From positions 67,592-131,591 of the forward strand of contig JACCXN010000010.1 in NCBI GenBank assembly GCA_013696965.1: a stretch of 64,000 nucleotides of DNA. The letters run 5' to 3'. Below are positions 36,756 to 46,403 of the stretch, in pieces. Position numbers and translations under genes: made by a program. Source of the stretch: Bacteroidota bacterium. GTDB taxonomy: Bacteria > Bacteroidota > Bacteroidia > JACCXN01. The notes beneath the pieces were generated by a model. The model saw only the letters and a list, made by a program, of their open reading frames with translations, searched no databases and was not told the origin of the DNA. Every line of letters begins with the position of its first letter. The first letter of the stretch is position 1.

Positions 36756-38222
36756 TTATCTAAAAAAAGACTTGACAGTGTCGTTTAACTCCTTATCCAC
36801 TTTCCAAAAGAACGCAAGTAGAACATAAATCAGTGTAACAAGAATAGATTTATATATTATTGTTAAAACAGCATTGGAATAAAAAGGAAGAAAATACCCA
36901 ATAAAAAATACAAGGAAAATAATGCTCAAAACCTTAAGCGAGCTAAAATCAAAGGGTTGCATTTTAAATTGCTTCCAAATAAACAAATATTTTAAAAGAT
37001 TGTAAATAAAACTGGAAATGGCAGTAGCCAATGCCGCTCCTTCAATACCCAAAATTGGAATTAAAACAACATTGCTTACAAAGGCAATTACAACCAATAA
37101 TATCAACAGGAAAGCACCAAATTTATATTTGTCAGAATTGAAAATAATTGCAGTATTTGAACCTCCTGCCATTGTGAAAAAAGTGCCTATGCTTATAATG
37201 AGTACAACCATTCCCCCTTGTGCAAAATCAGCAGGAAGCAAAGAAAGCAGGGAACTAATATTTATATTTATTCCTATAAATAGCAATCCTCCCGCTAAAA
37301 GCATATAACGGGAGGATTTATAATAGATTTCCTGAATTTCTATTCGATTATTAACTGACAAGGCTTGTGATATTTTTGTTCCGGCTATTTTATCCAAAGC
37401 GAAAAGAGGTGCTTCTATTACTGTGGGTATAAAAGCTGCTATGGTATATATACCAACTGCCGTTAAAGGCAAAAAACGAGCAATCATTATGCTATCCAGG
37501 TATTTCAGTCCTAGAGAAGCTATTGAGGCAAAAGAGAGTAGAAATCCATATTGTAAAATCTCATTTAAGTTTTGACTTTTAACCATTTTAAAGTCAACTT
37601 TAAAACCGGGTTTGTCAATAATAAAAATGTAAATAAGCAGCAGTATTAACTGCAAGCCATAAACAAATACAAAACAAAAAACAAACTGCTCTAGGTTAAG
37701 TAGTTTAATAAAATAGGCTGCTATTACAAGAATTGTGAAAATTCTAGAAACAACATCATTGAGTACGGATGGAAAGGTGGTTCGAAACAATGAAAAAGCA
37801 TAAATATTAAGCACATTTATTAATCCCAGGAACAGCGACAATGGGAATATATAATCAAAAAATTCAACAAAAAGGGCTGATTGATCAATGTACTGACCAA
37901 TAAAAAAATCTCTGGAAAGATAGAGTGCAGCTGTGATTATTAAAAAACCGGCAACCGGAAAAAGCAACATAAAACCAAAATAGCCATGGTGTTTTTTCTC
38001 TGCATTCCTGAATTTAGGAAAATATTTAACAGTTATATTTCCAATGCCAAGTGGAAGAAACACAGCAATAAGGGAAGAGAAAGAAAACAAAACGCGTGTT
38101 AAGCCTATTTCTTCTGTTGTTAAAAATAGGGGCTGGAAAACAAGTAAGTTTGCAAAGCCCAGGATTATTCCAAAATAAGTAACTATTGTGTTCTGTATTC
38201 CTTGTTTTTTTATTATTCCCAC
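36756..38222 (-). CDS. Polysaccharide flippase, Wzx/MVF-like
   Basis: 488 residues with about 14 hydrophobic segments. The N-terminus (I-K-K-Q-G-I-Q-N-T-I-V-T-Y-F-G-I-I-L-G-F) and later G-A-A-L-A-T-A-I-S-S-F match the polysaccharide-biosynthesis membrane protein family. It probably exports lipid-linked glycan. It is divergent from the FkbM gene at 38281 with 58 bases between. It is not closely similar to the flippase at 10303 as read by eye; each may serve a different polymer or a different stage. Confidence 0.88.
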   Translation of the reverse strand: MGIIKKQGIQNTIVTYFGIILGFANLLVFQPLFLTTEEIGLTRVLFSFSSLIAVFLPLGIGNITVKYFPKFRNAEKKHHGYFGFMLLFPVAGFLIITAALYLSRDFFIGQYIDQSALFVEFFDYIFPLSLFLGLINVLNIYAFSLFRTTFPSVLNDVVSRIFTILVIAAYFIKLLNLEQFVFCFVFVYGLQLILLLIYIFIIDKPGFKVDFKMVKSQNLNEILQYGFLLSFASIASLGLKYLDSIMIARFLPLTAVGIYTIAAFIPTVIEAPLFALDKIAGTKISQALSVNNRIEIQEIYYKSSRYMLLAGGLLFIGININISSLLSLLPADFAQGGMVVLIISIGTFFTMAGGSNTAIIFNSDKYKFGAFLLILLVVIAFVSNVVLIPILGIEGAALATAISSFIYNLLKYLFIWKQFKMQPFDFSSLKVLSIIFLVFFIGYFLPFYSNAVLTIIYKSILVTLIYVLLAFFWKVDKELNDTVKSFFR

Positions 38223-38280
38223 AGTTCTTTTACAATTTTTTCTTACAATTGTAGTAATTATTTCCGAAGCAGTTAACTAA

Positions 38281-39165
38281 ATGAAACAACTTATTCTTTC
38301 TTTTTTCAAATTCTATTTCAGGCATTTCCCAATTCGAAAAGGAAAAATACCTATTTTAAACCTATTAGACAGGCTTTCATTAACAAAGAACGTGTCTGCA
38401 ACTGTGAAATTTGACGATAATATAAATGTAAATGTAAATCTGAATGATTGGATTCAAAAGCAAATTTATTTTTTTGGAATTTATGAGATTGAAAAAACCG
38501 AAACTTATTTTTGGAAAAAAATAATAAAACCAGGGTTTATAATCCTTGATATTGGAGCTAATATAGGATACTATAGTCTCCTTGCCTCAAAACTAACTGG
38601 AATACAAGGAAAAATATATTCATTTGAACCAGTGAAAGCAACTTTCAATAAGTTATTAAACAATATCCAGCTAAATAATTTCCAAAACATTTTTATAAAT
38701 AACATTGCCATTTCTGATATTGAAGGCGAAATTGAACTATTCGTTGCTGATGATTTAAATACCGGAACTTCAAGCATTACCCTCCACCACAATTTTTCGG
38801 GTCAAAAAGAAATTGCAAAATCTTTGCCCTTAGACTCATTTGTTCAAAGCAATAAAGAAATTCATAAAATAGACTTAATCAAAATAGATGTTGAAGGAAG
38901 TGAATTTCATGTATTAAAGGGGATGAAATATGTATTATCAGAATTCCAGCCATTCATTTTAATTGAAATATTGGATGAAAAGCTGAATTTAGTAAACACG
39001 AATAAGGAAGAAGTATATGCTTACATGGAAAAATTTAACTATTTCCCTTTTGAGATAATCTCTTCAGATAAGGTTAAACCAATACTTGTTCCAAAAGAAG
39101 GTGGACTTCTATTATTCAAACACGCAAAAAAGGATTTACCTGCCGGCATCATAATAGAGAAATAA
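38281..39165 (+). CDS. FkbM-family SAM-dependent methyltransferase, copy 2
   Basis: 294 residues. SAM motif I is I-I-L-D-I-G-A-N-I-G-Y (87-97), with S-F-E-P-V-K-A-T-F and the FkbM signature I-D-L-I-K-I-D-V-E-G-S-E (197-208). Like the copy at 15744 it has a long N-terminal extension of about 80 residues. The predicted job is O-methylation of a polysaccharide sugar. The stop and next start share one base (TAATG), so it is coupled to the glycosyltransferase downstream. Confidence 0.88.
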   Translation: MKQLILSFFKFYFRHFPIRKGKIPILNLLDRLSLTKNVSATVKFDDNINVNVNLNDWIQKQIYFFGIYEIEKTETYFWKKIIKPGFIILDIGANIGYYSLLASKLTGIQGKIYSFEPVKATFNKLLNNIQLNNFQNIFINNIAISDIEGEIELFVADDLNTGTSSITLHHNFSGQKEIAKSLPLDSFVQSNKEIHKIDLIKIDVEGSEFHVLKGMKYVLSEFQPFILIEILDEKLNLVNTNKEEVYAYMEKFNYFPFEIISSDKVKPILVPKEGGLLLFKHAKKDLPAGIIIEK

Positions 39166-40319
39166 TGCATGTACTTATAATTGCAAATGCATATCCTGAC
39201 CAGAAGAGCAATTTGCCTGGAATATTTATTGAACAACAAGCCATTGCCCTTAAAGAAAAAGAAATTAAAATTGGGGTAATTACCGTAGAACTTAAGAAGC
39301 TAAACAAGATAGTAAAACAGCCATTTCTGGCAAAATCAGAAGAAACAGTTTATACAAGGGAAGATATTCCGGTTTTTAAAAAATCAGCATTAAATTTAAC
39401 TCCATTTCTTCACTACTTTCCTAAATATTATATTCCATTAAATTCATTAAAACTTTTTGAAAAATATATTGAAAAGTATGGTAAACCTCAATTAATTCAT
39501 GCTCATTTTGGGCTATGGTCAGGCTATGCAGCAATGAAAATACATGAAAAATATAAAATACCCTATATTATCACTGAGCACACCTCCTATTTTGTAGAAA
39601 AAAAATACAATGGATATGAATTAAGGGCCATATCAAAAGCCTATGATAAATCATCTGCAATAATAACAGTGAGCTCTGCTTTAAAAAAGGAAGTGATTAA
39701 AAACACACATAATAAAGAAGTAAGGATTATTCCAAATATGATTGATACTAGTTTTTTTAAACCTGATTATTCCGTAATCAAAGAAGATATGATTTTCAGT
39801 TTGGGAAACTTAATAAAAACAAAAGGGCAAGATATTCTAATAAAAGCATTTGCATTAATTGCTCCTGCAATTCCTTCATACAAACTAGTTATAGGAGGCG
39901 ATGGGCCTGAGAAAGAAAATTTAATTGAATTAGCTACTCAGTTAGCTATACAAGAAAAAATAATTTTCCCAGGCAATTTAACCAGAATAGAAATTAGAAA
40001 TTACTTACACAAATCAAAATGTTTTGCATTACCCAGTAAATTCGAAACATTTGGCATTGTTTATATGGAAGCCATTGCTTGTGGTGTACCTGTTGTAGCT
40101 ACAAAATGTGGGGGACCAGAGGATTTCATTAACCAAAACAATGGAATTCTTTGTGAGACAGACAATATAGAAGAAATTGCCCATGCCATGAAAAGCATTT
40201 TAATGAATTTAAATTCCTACAATTTAACAGAAATGCACAGTTTTGTAAATCGAAATTATTCAAAGGAAAACATAAGTCAAATGCTAGTGAACTTATACCA
40301 AGAAAAGATTAAGGGTTAA
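39165..40319 (+). CDS. Glycosyltransferase family 4
   Basis: 384 residues. N-domain: A-N-A-Y-P-D-Q-K-S-N-L-P-G-I-F-I-E-Q-Q near 7-25, then H-A-H-F-G-L-W-S-G-Y-A-A and T-E-H-T-S-Y-F. C-domain: S-L-G-N-L-I-K-T-K-G, V-I-G-G-D-G-P-E-K-E-N-L and F-E-T-F-G-I-V-Y-M-E-A-I-A-C-G, a complete E-x7-E donor motif. This is a well-formed GT4 enzyme of the type seen in capsule and LPS loci. It shares a base with the FkbM stop. It is convergent with the asparagine synthetase-like gene at 40403. Confidence 0.92.
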   Translation: MHVLIIANAYPDQKSNLPGIFIEQQAIALKEKEIKIGVITVELKKLNKIVKQPFLAKSEETVYTREDIPVFKKSALNLTPFLHYFPKYYIPLNSLKLFEKYIEKYGKPQLIHAHFGLWSGYAAMKIHEKYKIPYIITEHTSYFVEKKYNGYELRAISKAYDKSSAIITVSSALKKEVIKNTHNKEVRIIPNMIDTSFFKPDYSVIKEDMIFSLGNLIKTKGQDILIKAFALIAPAIPSYKLVIGGDGPEKENLIELATQLAIQEKIIFPGNLTRIEIRNYLHKSKCFALPSKFETFGIVYMEAIACGVPVVATKCGGPEDFINQNNGILCETDNIEEIAHAMKSILMNLNSYNLTEMHSFVNRNYSKENISQMLVNLYQEKIKG

Positions 40320-40325
40320 GCGTTT

Positions 40326-40368
40326 ATTTTGAATGTGAATATTACTCTTCTGATTTAATATTCAAAAT
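40326..40368. terminator. Possible bidirectional hairpin between convergent genes
   Basis: ATTTTGAAT at 40326-40334 pairs with ATTCAAAAT at 40360-40368, and an inner GAATATTA/TAATATTC pair (40337-40344, 40356-40363) offers an alternative. It sits between convergent genes but is AT-only and lacks a clear T-tract, so termination is a weak guess. Confidence 0.3.
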
Positions 40369-40402
40369 CTGTAATTAGTCTCAGAAACTATCTAAGCAAT
40401 AA

Positions 40403-42244
40403 TTAATTATTCTTCAACCACATATTCAAAACAACTATACGCCAAACTAGTTTAGCTTTGGAATTGTCACCATCTTTATACCTTTTAATGGTTTCATAAA
40501 GACCTTTCCTTGAAAACCAATATTCAAGTTTGGAGAAATCTTCATCCAGCAAATGCTTCAAGGGGCCCCTTAACCATTTGTTTTCCCCTGGGGTTACAAA
40601 ACCTTTTTTATCTTTTCTGTCTCGAATGGCATCCGGCAAAACTCCACTTAATGATTTCCGTAGAATATATTTTGTTTCTGCACCCCTAATCCTATCTTCC
40701 AATGGAAGTGAAAAGCCATATTCTACCAGTCTATGATCAAGGAATGGAACTCTTGATTCCAATGAAAAGGCCATTGAATTTCGATCTTCATAATGTAACA
40801 GAGATGGAAGGCTGGTTGAAAAAAGCAGATTATAAAAAAAATTGTCGATTTTATTTGGGTGTGCATCCAAAAGATCAATTATTCCACTCATATCTTTGAA
40901 TTTACTATTCAATAAAGATTTGATTCGGTTTAATTCAAAATTAAAAACACCAGCTTCATTATGACTGGAGGTGTAAATGGATTTCAACAAAGTCATTGCA
41001 ACTTCTTTGCCTGACAACCCATGTTCTTTTTTATGCAACTGAAGAAGCTTAATGGCTTTGAAAAACTCTCTATTATGGAAATGACTTCCAATAATCCGGT
41101 TAAAAGTATGCATATAACCCCCTAGGTACTCATCAGCCCCCTGCCCATCAAGCAAAACAGTAACCTTATTTTGTTTTGCAAGATTCATTACAAAATATTG
41201 TGATATCGCTGATGAGCCTGAAATTGGCGCATCCTGATGGAATAAAACCTTATTAAGGGCATCGGCCAGTTCATCATCTTTTGGAGAATAATAATAGGGC
41301 TCAATATTTTTATACTTTTTTACTAGTTCGTAAACAAAAGGTCTTTCATCAACCGCACCTGAACCTTCATAAAATATATTGAACGCTTTAATGTTTTTTT
41401 CAGGAAACATTTTGGCTGCCACAGACACTATGGAAGAACTATCAATCCCTCCACTCAGTGCTGCCCCAACTTCAACATCACTTCTGAAATGCATTTTTAT
41501 AGAATCTTCAAAAAGGGATTTAAATTTTTCTTTTCTTCCTTCAAAATTGTCTTCAGAAATTATTTGCTTTTGTGATAAATCCCAGTATCGTTTAATTTCT
41601 ACTTTGCCGTTTTTGAAAATCAGATTTGATGCTTCTGGCAAGGATTTTACTGATTCATAAAAGGTCTCATTCTTATAATCAACCCAACCTAATTGTAAAA
41701 GGCGAATTACCTGTCTGTTATTTATCTGGCCATCAAATAATGGGGATTTTTTAATTGCTTTTACTTCAGATGCAAAATAAAAAGCACCGGCTCCGGAAAC
41801 ATAATAAAAAGGCTTAATCCCAAACCTATCCCTTGAACAAAAAAGCACCCTTCTTACTTTATCCCAAATTGCAAAGGCCCACATTCCCATGAATTTTTGA
41901 ACACAATCTTCTCCCCAGGCTTTATATGCTGCAAGAATTACTTCAGTGTCGGAATGTGTAGAGAATTTATAGCCAAGGCTTAAAAGCTCCTCTTTAATCT
42001 CCAGGTAATTGTAAATTTCTCCATTGAAAGAAATTACATAATCCTCATAATGTAAGGGTTGATTAGAGTTTTCGGTAAGATCAATAATACTTAGTCGGTT
42101 ATGACCTTGAGTTACGGGAAACTCGCTCCAATGACCACTGAAATCAGGGCCACGGTGAGCTATAGTCATAAGCATTTCTTTAATAAGATGATCTGCTTTT
42201 GAAGTGCTTAAGGAAGTATCAATAAAGCCTGCTATTCCGCACAT
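40403..42244 (-). CDS. asnB: Asparagine synthetase-like glutamine amidotransferase, copy 3
   Basis: 613 residues: M-C-G-I-A-G with nucleophile Cys2, N-G-E-I-Y-N-Y, PP-loop S-G-G-I-D-S-S at 264-270, and D-G-Q-G-A-D-E-Y-L-G-G-Y later. It shares the D-G-Q-G-A-D-E-Y-L motif with copy 1, not copy 2, so these two are likely a polysaccharide-associated subgroup. The gene follows a glycosyltransferase by 2 bases and is downstream of YfhO on the same strand, so it is probably in one operon with them. It may amidate a sugar acid rather than aspartate. Confidence 0.9.
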   Translation of the reverse strand: MCGIAGFIDTSLSTSKADHLIKEMLMTIAHRGPDFSGHWSEFPVTQGHNRLSIIDLTENSNQPLHYEDYVISFNGEIYNYLEIKEELLSLGYKFSTHSDTEVILAAYKAWGEDCVQKFMGMWAFAIWDKVRRVLFCSRDRFGIKPFYYVSGAGAFYFASEVKAIKKSPLFDGQINNRQVIRLLQLGWVDYKNETFYESVKSLPEASNLIFKNGKVEIKRYWDLSQKQIISEDNFEGRKEKFKSLFEDSIKMHFRSDVEVGAALSGGIDSSSIVSVAAKMFPEKNIKAFNIFYEGSGAVDERPFVYELVKKYKNIEPYYYSPKDDELADALNKVLFHQDAPISGSSAISQYFVMNLAKQNKVTVLLDGQGADEYLGGYMHTFNRIIGSHFHNREFFKAIKLLQLHKKEHGLSGKEVAMTLLKSIYTSSHNEAGVFNFELNRIKSLLNSKFKDMSGIIDLLDAHPNKIDNFFYNLLFSTSLPSLLHYEDRNSMAFSLESRVPFLDHRLVEYGFSLPLEDRIRGAETKYILRKSLSGVLPDAIRDRKDKKGFVTPGENKWLRGPLKHLLDEDFSKLEYWFSRKGLYETIKRYKDGDNSKAKLVWRIVVLNMWLKNN

Positions 42245-42246
42245 AA

Positions 42247-43539
42247 TTATTTTTTAATGATTTTAGCCAAACTAGCTGTTAAATTTTTTCTTGAAAACTT
42301 CAAATAGTGTTGTTTCCTTGTTTCGCCTCCACTTTTTAAAAGCCAGTATTGATAGTGTTTTTGAAGCAATTGCTCCATTTTTTTTTGTTCATCATAATCA
42401 ACTACTTCTCCTGCATCACAATCATTTATAATTTTAGCTGCATCTCCATTCTTAGGGGCTGTGCAAATAATTGGCCTCTGACTTGCAAGATATTCAAATA
42501 ATTTTCCAGTTAAAATTCCTTTATTGTTCTCTACATCAGGAATAGACAGGAACAATACAGCTGCTTTATGCATAATTTCAATGGATCCTGAATGGCTAAT
42601 ATATCCTTTAAACTCTGTGATTGATTTTATTCCTGCCTTTTCTGCCTCTTCAACCACATCCGGGTCTGGGCTTCCTGCCAGTATAAATTTTATTTTTCCA
42701 TTAGTTGAATCTGCTAAATTTTTTATTGCTTTAAAAAATGCTTGTGGCCTATATTTTAAGGTCATTGAACCTGTATAGGCTATTGTAAAATATTCATTAT
42801 CCTCCTTTTGGCCTGCTGTAAAATCTTCGGCATCAAAGCCATTTGGAATAACTACAATATTTAAGGGATCAATTTTCTTGTCTTTTTCTGTAAAAATCCT
42901 TTTAATATCTTCACTTACCACAATTACCTTATCAGCATTCAATAAAACCTTTTTCTCAAAAGCTGCATCTATTTTCCTGGCAATTGCTGTATGGTTAAGC
43001 TCCTTGTAAAAGTAGATGTCGGTCCAGGGATCGCGCATATCGGCAATCCAATTAATGTTAAATTTCTTTTTTAAATAAAGACCAACAAGTTGTGTTGAAT
43101 GAGGAGGAGATGTAGTTATAACAGTGTCAATTCCTTCATTTACTATAATTTCAGAAGCTTTCTTAATCACATATTTATTCCAACCACGTCTTGCATCTGG
43201 AATAAACAAGTTTCCCCTTATGAATCGAAAAAAATTAGATTTAAATCCTGCTTTCCCTTCATTGGCAAACCCTCCAAAAGGAATTTCTTTTTTTCCTGAA
43301 ATTTTTTTGTAAATCTCGAAGGGTTCAAATGTTTTTGTTTTAACTATTCTTAATGAAGGAGAAATCTCTTGTGTTAATTTATGATCCACTAATGCATAAG
43401 AAGCTTCATTTTCATCTACTGTAAGCACAATTGGCTCAATTTGAAATTCAGGAAGATACTTTACAAACTTCAGCCACCTTTGAACTCCCGCTCCCCCACT
43501 TGGTGGCCAATAATATGTAATTACAAGGACTTTCTTCAC
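42247..43539 (-). CDS. Glycosyltransferase family 4-like
   Basis: 430 residues. N-domain: V-I-T-Y-Y-W-P-P-S-G-G-A-G-V-Q-R-W-L-K (about 6-24) and T-S-P-P-H-S-T-Q-L, then D-M-R-D-P-W-T-D; these features are frequent in Bacteroidota GT4 enzymes next to YfhO genes. C-domain: I-A-Y-T-G-S-M-T-L-K-Y-R-P, G-K-L-F-E-Y-L-A-S-Q-R-P with the donor glutamate. It overlaps the YfhO stop by four bases and ends 2 bases before the amidotransferase gene. Substrate unknown. Confidence 0.88.
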   Translation of the reverse strand: MKKVLVITYYWPPSGGAGVQRWLKFVKYLPEFQIEPIVLTVDENEASYALVDHKLTQEISPSLRIVKTKTFEPFEIYKKISGKKEIPFGGFANEGKAGFKSNFFRFIRGNLFIPDARRGWNKYVIKKASEIIVNEGIDTVITTSPPHSTQLVGLYLKKKFNINWIADMRDPWTDIYFYKELNHTAIARKIDAAFEKKVLLNADKVIVVSEDIKRIFTEKDKKIDPLNIVVIPNGFDAEDFTAGQKEDNEYFTIAYTGSMTLKYRPQAFFKAIKNLADSTNGKIKFILAGSPDPDVVEEAEKAGIKSITEFKGYISHSGSIEIMHKAAVLFLSIPDVENNKGILTGKLFEYLASQRPIICTAPKNGDAAKIINDCDAGEVVDYDEQKKMEQLLQKHYQYWLLKSGGETRKQHYLKFSRKNLTASLAKIIKK

Positions 43540-46028
43540 ACTTTTATTTTAGCTGTTGCTTGTTTTTCTTTCTCCGCATTATCCCTTAAATGATCATTTT
43601 TTATTTTTGCTCCATTTTTCTGTTCACTATATAATGCAAATCCAATAAATAAAAAGGCAAAAATAGAACCTGCAAGAGCTATTCTTTCTCCTACAATATA
43701 AGATGCAGGTTCAAATTTAAATTCAATTTTATGCTTTCCTTCAGGAACCCTCAATGCCCTTAATACATAATTAGCCCGAATATGATCTACGAGTTTATCA
43801 TCAATATAGGCATTCCAGCCTTTATCGTAATAAACTTCAGAAAATACGGCCAGTTGTTCAGCAGATGTTGTGGATTCATAGGATAAATAATTGGGCTGGT
43901 ATTTTGTTAATTTAATACTTCCTTCATCTTTATTTTTCAATTGCAAACCCTTAAGGTATGCATCAAAACGCTGATCAACTATCGCAACCTCAGAGGGCGT
44001 AAAGGAAGATAATGCGGTAATTTCAGAATCTGCATTTGCTACCATTTCATACTCATTTACAAACCATGCATTCCCTAAAGGTGCTGGATTTTTTTGCGCC
44101 ACAGGACGTTTATCCTGTCCAGGAACAATAAAATATTTAGTGTTTAACATGTTAATAACATCCATATTGTTTTGACTTAAATGATATTCAATTAACTCCT
44201 GGTATCTTTTAAGCTTTGCTCCATGATAACCTCCTACCGATTTGTGAAAATAAGAAGTAGCTGCATCGTTAAATGTACTTGTAGTAACATTTAAAACTCT
44301 GTAATGAGGATCAGGATCTTGTAATATCTGCAAATCGGCCTCACTTGGTTCAAAGGTCTGTGCTCTTACATTTTTACGCGTAAAATTATCCTCATTCATA
44401 TAGCGCTTGGCAACTGTCCATTGGTCAATTGTAATAAGGGCAAGCAATCCTGATAGCATATATAAGCTTTTTAATTGGCCGCGCGAAAACAACCATACTA
44501 ACAAAGCACTTAAAGAAATGAAAATCCCACTTCTAGCAGCATCAGAGGTAAAAATGCTTTTTCTTGCTGATTCTAAATTATCCAACAGGAGATTTGCCTG
44601 GTCAGCTGGCCATTTGTTGGAAATTAACTGTTGCATAAGGTTAGCATTCTCCCCTTCTTTGAAAAAATCATTAAACATTCCTGGCATAAAATACATAAGG
44701 AATGACAAACCACCTGTTAGTCCGAATGCCACTAAAAATTGTTTTTGCTTTTCCTTAATAATAGCTGGCTGTTCCATTATTTTTTTAATGGCAAGAAACC
44801 CCAATAATGGCATGGCAATTTGAGCAATTACAAGGGTCATGGAAACTGCTCTGAATTTATTATATCCTGGGACAAAATCCAGAAAAAAATCAGTTAAAGG
44901 CATAAAGTTTTTTCCCCATGCTAACATAACTGAAAGCAAAGTGGCAATCAACAACCACCATTTTAGATGGCCCTGAACAATAAAAAGACCCAGTATAAAT
45001 AAGAAACAAACAATAGCTCCAAAATAAACGGGGCCTGAAGTAAAGGGTTGATCTCCGAAATACCTATCCATCCCGGAAACATATTGCTTCATTTGTGGAT
45101 CTACAACTTTCATCACACTTTTATCATTTCCTATTTGTCCACTTCCCCCACCTTTGAAATTAGGCACCATAAGAGTCATTGTTTCTCCAATTCCATAGCT
45201 CCATTGGGTTGCATAATCTTTGTCAAGACCGGAGGTTTTAACATCCGCATTTAATGTTAATTCTGATTTACCTCTAATTGTTTCTTTTCCATATTCCCAT
45301 GTCATTAATAAGGAGGTTATATTTGGTAAAACTCCAATAACAGCAGCAATAAAAAGAAAAGACACTGCTTTAAAATAATGTTTGTACGTTTTTTCCTTAA
45401 TGTTTTTAACTGTTTCAACAATGCCAAAAACCAACAACAAAACAAGGGTATAATAAGTAATTTGCAAATGATTTGCATTAACCTGAAAAGCCACACCAAG
45501 GGCCGCCAGGGCGCTACCCAACAAATATTTACCTCTAAAAGCCATCACAACCCCAATCACCACAATAGCCATGTAGCCAATTGCAAAGCCCTTGGTATTA
45601 TGTCCTGCTTCAATAATAATCACATTATACGATGAAAAAGCAAAGGCTAAAGCACCTGCAACAGCTGCCAGAGGCGTTAAACCAAATGAAATCAACAGGA
45701 AATAAAAAGTCAACAAGGCAATGAAAATAATTTCTGAAGGACCTGGAAAAATTTTTGCAAGCGCCTGATCAATATGGGAAATTAAATTATTAGGGTAAAG
45801 AACTGAAATTTGAAAGGCAGGCATTCCACTAAACATGGAATTTGTCCATAAAGGTTCCTCACCTTCCGACTTTCTGAAATCAATAATTTCTTTGGCCATT
45901 CCCTCCCAACGCATTGTATCTTCCTGTTTAAGGTGTTTCCCTTGTAATAAAGGCCCGAAAAAGGCCATTGTTACTATTAAAAAAGTTACAATAGCTAATA
46001 AATGCGGCTGAAAGTATTTTAGATTCAT
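43536..46028 (-). CDS. YfhO-family polytopic membrane protein
   Basis: 830 residues with about twelve membrane segments. The N-terminal part has T-M-R-W-E-G-M-A-K-E-I near 38-48, then S-M-F-S-G-M-P-A-F-Q near 64-73, and A-F-S-S-Y-N-V-I-I-I-E-A-G-H-N-T-K; the C-terminal half has a periplasmic domain. YfhO proteins are linked to glycosylation of teichoic acids or lipids in Firmicutes (polyprenyl-sugar transfer, GT-C type), and in this phylum they sit beside glycosyltransferases. So a GT-C role at the periplasmic side is a fair inference. It is 77 bases downstream of the DUF4834 gene, in one minus-strand row with carB. Confidence 0.9.
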   Translation of the reverse strand: MNLKYFQPHLLAIVTFLIVTMAFFGPLLQGKHLKQEDTMRWEGMAKEIIDFRKSEGEEPLWTNSMFSGMPAFQISVLYPNNLISHIDQALAKIFPGPSEIIFIALLTFYFLLISFGLTPLAAVAGALAFAFSSYNVIIIEAGHNTKGFAIGYMAIVVIGVVMAFRGKYLLGSALAALGVAFQVNANHLQITYYTLVLLLVFGIVETVKNIKEKTYKHYFKAVSFLFIAAVIGVLPNITSLLMTWEYGKETIRGKSELTLNADVKTSGLDKDYATQWSYGIGETMTLMVPNFKGGGSGQIGNDKSVMKVVDPQMKQYVSGMDRYFGDQPFTSGPVYFGAIVCFLFILGLFIVQGHLKWWLLIATLLSVMLAWGKNFMPLTDFFLDFVPGYNKFRAVSMTLVIAQIAMPLLGFLAIKKIMEQPAIIKEKQKQFLVAFGLTGGLSFLMYFMPGMFNDFFKEGENANLMQQLISNKWPADQANLLLDNLESARKSIFTSDAARSGIFISLSALLVWLFSRGQLKSLYMLSGLLALITIDQWTVAKRYMNEDNFTRKNVRAQTFEPSEADLQILQDPDPHYRVLNVTTSTFNDAATSYFHKSVGGYHGAKLKRYQELIEYHLSQNNMDVINMLNTKYFIVPGQDKRPVAQKNPAPLGNAWFVNEYEMVANADSEITALSSFTPSEVAIVDQRFDAYLKGLQLKNKDEGSIKLTKYQPNYLSYESTTSAEQLAVFSEVYYDKGWNAYIDDKLVDHIRANYVLRALRVPEGKHKIEFKFEPASYIVGERIALAGSIFAFLFIGFALYSEQKNGAKIKNDHLRDNAEKEKQATAKIKV

Positions 46029-46105
46029 TTATTCTAATTTATTCGTTTTAAATCTTTTTTCTTGTTTTTTAATTCAAACACCTAAAGGTATTTGAGATTC
46101 ATTTA

Positions 46106-46345
46106 TTATTTGATTTCTTCATAATCCACATAATCTCCATCACTGCGCTTGGCTTTTTTCTCTTTATTAAATTCTATCGTGATTTCTCCTTCAGGCTTCT
46201 TGTTTGAATTAAAACTCTGATGCTGAAACTCTTGCTGCTTCTTTTGGATATATGTTTTTAGTAAATATGGCAGGAGTGTTCTTACCACGAGTTTAAATAA
46301 AAAATAAATCGTTAGAAAAATTAATATTGTCTTTATAAATGCCAT
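46106..46345 (-). CDS. DUF4834 small membrane protein
   Basis: 79 residues: an N-terminal membrane helix (about 6-26) followed by a charged tail rich in Lys, Glu and Gln that ends D-G-D-Y-V-D-Y-E-E-I-K. This size and layout, with a conserved D-Y-V-D/E-Y-E-E-I end, is the Bacteroidota DUF4834 family, whose function is not known to me. It lies between carB and YfhO and is probably co-transcribed with both. Confidence 0.82.
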   Translation of the reverse strand: MAFIKTILIFLTIYFLFKLVVRTLLPYLLKTYIQKKQQEFQHQSFNSNKKPEGEITIEFNKEKKAKRSDGDYVDYEEIK

Positions 46346-46403
46346 CTCATTAAAATAATTCGAATTTCAGCCATGCTATTAAGCGACTAAAATTCAATGT
46401 CTG

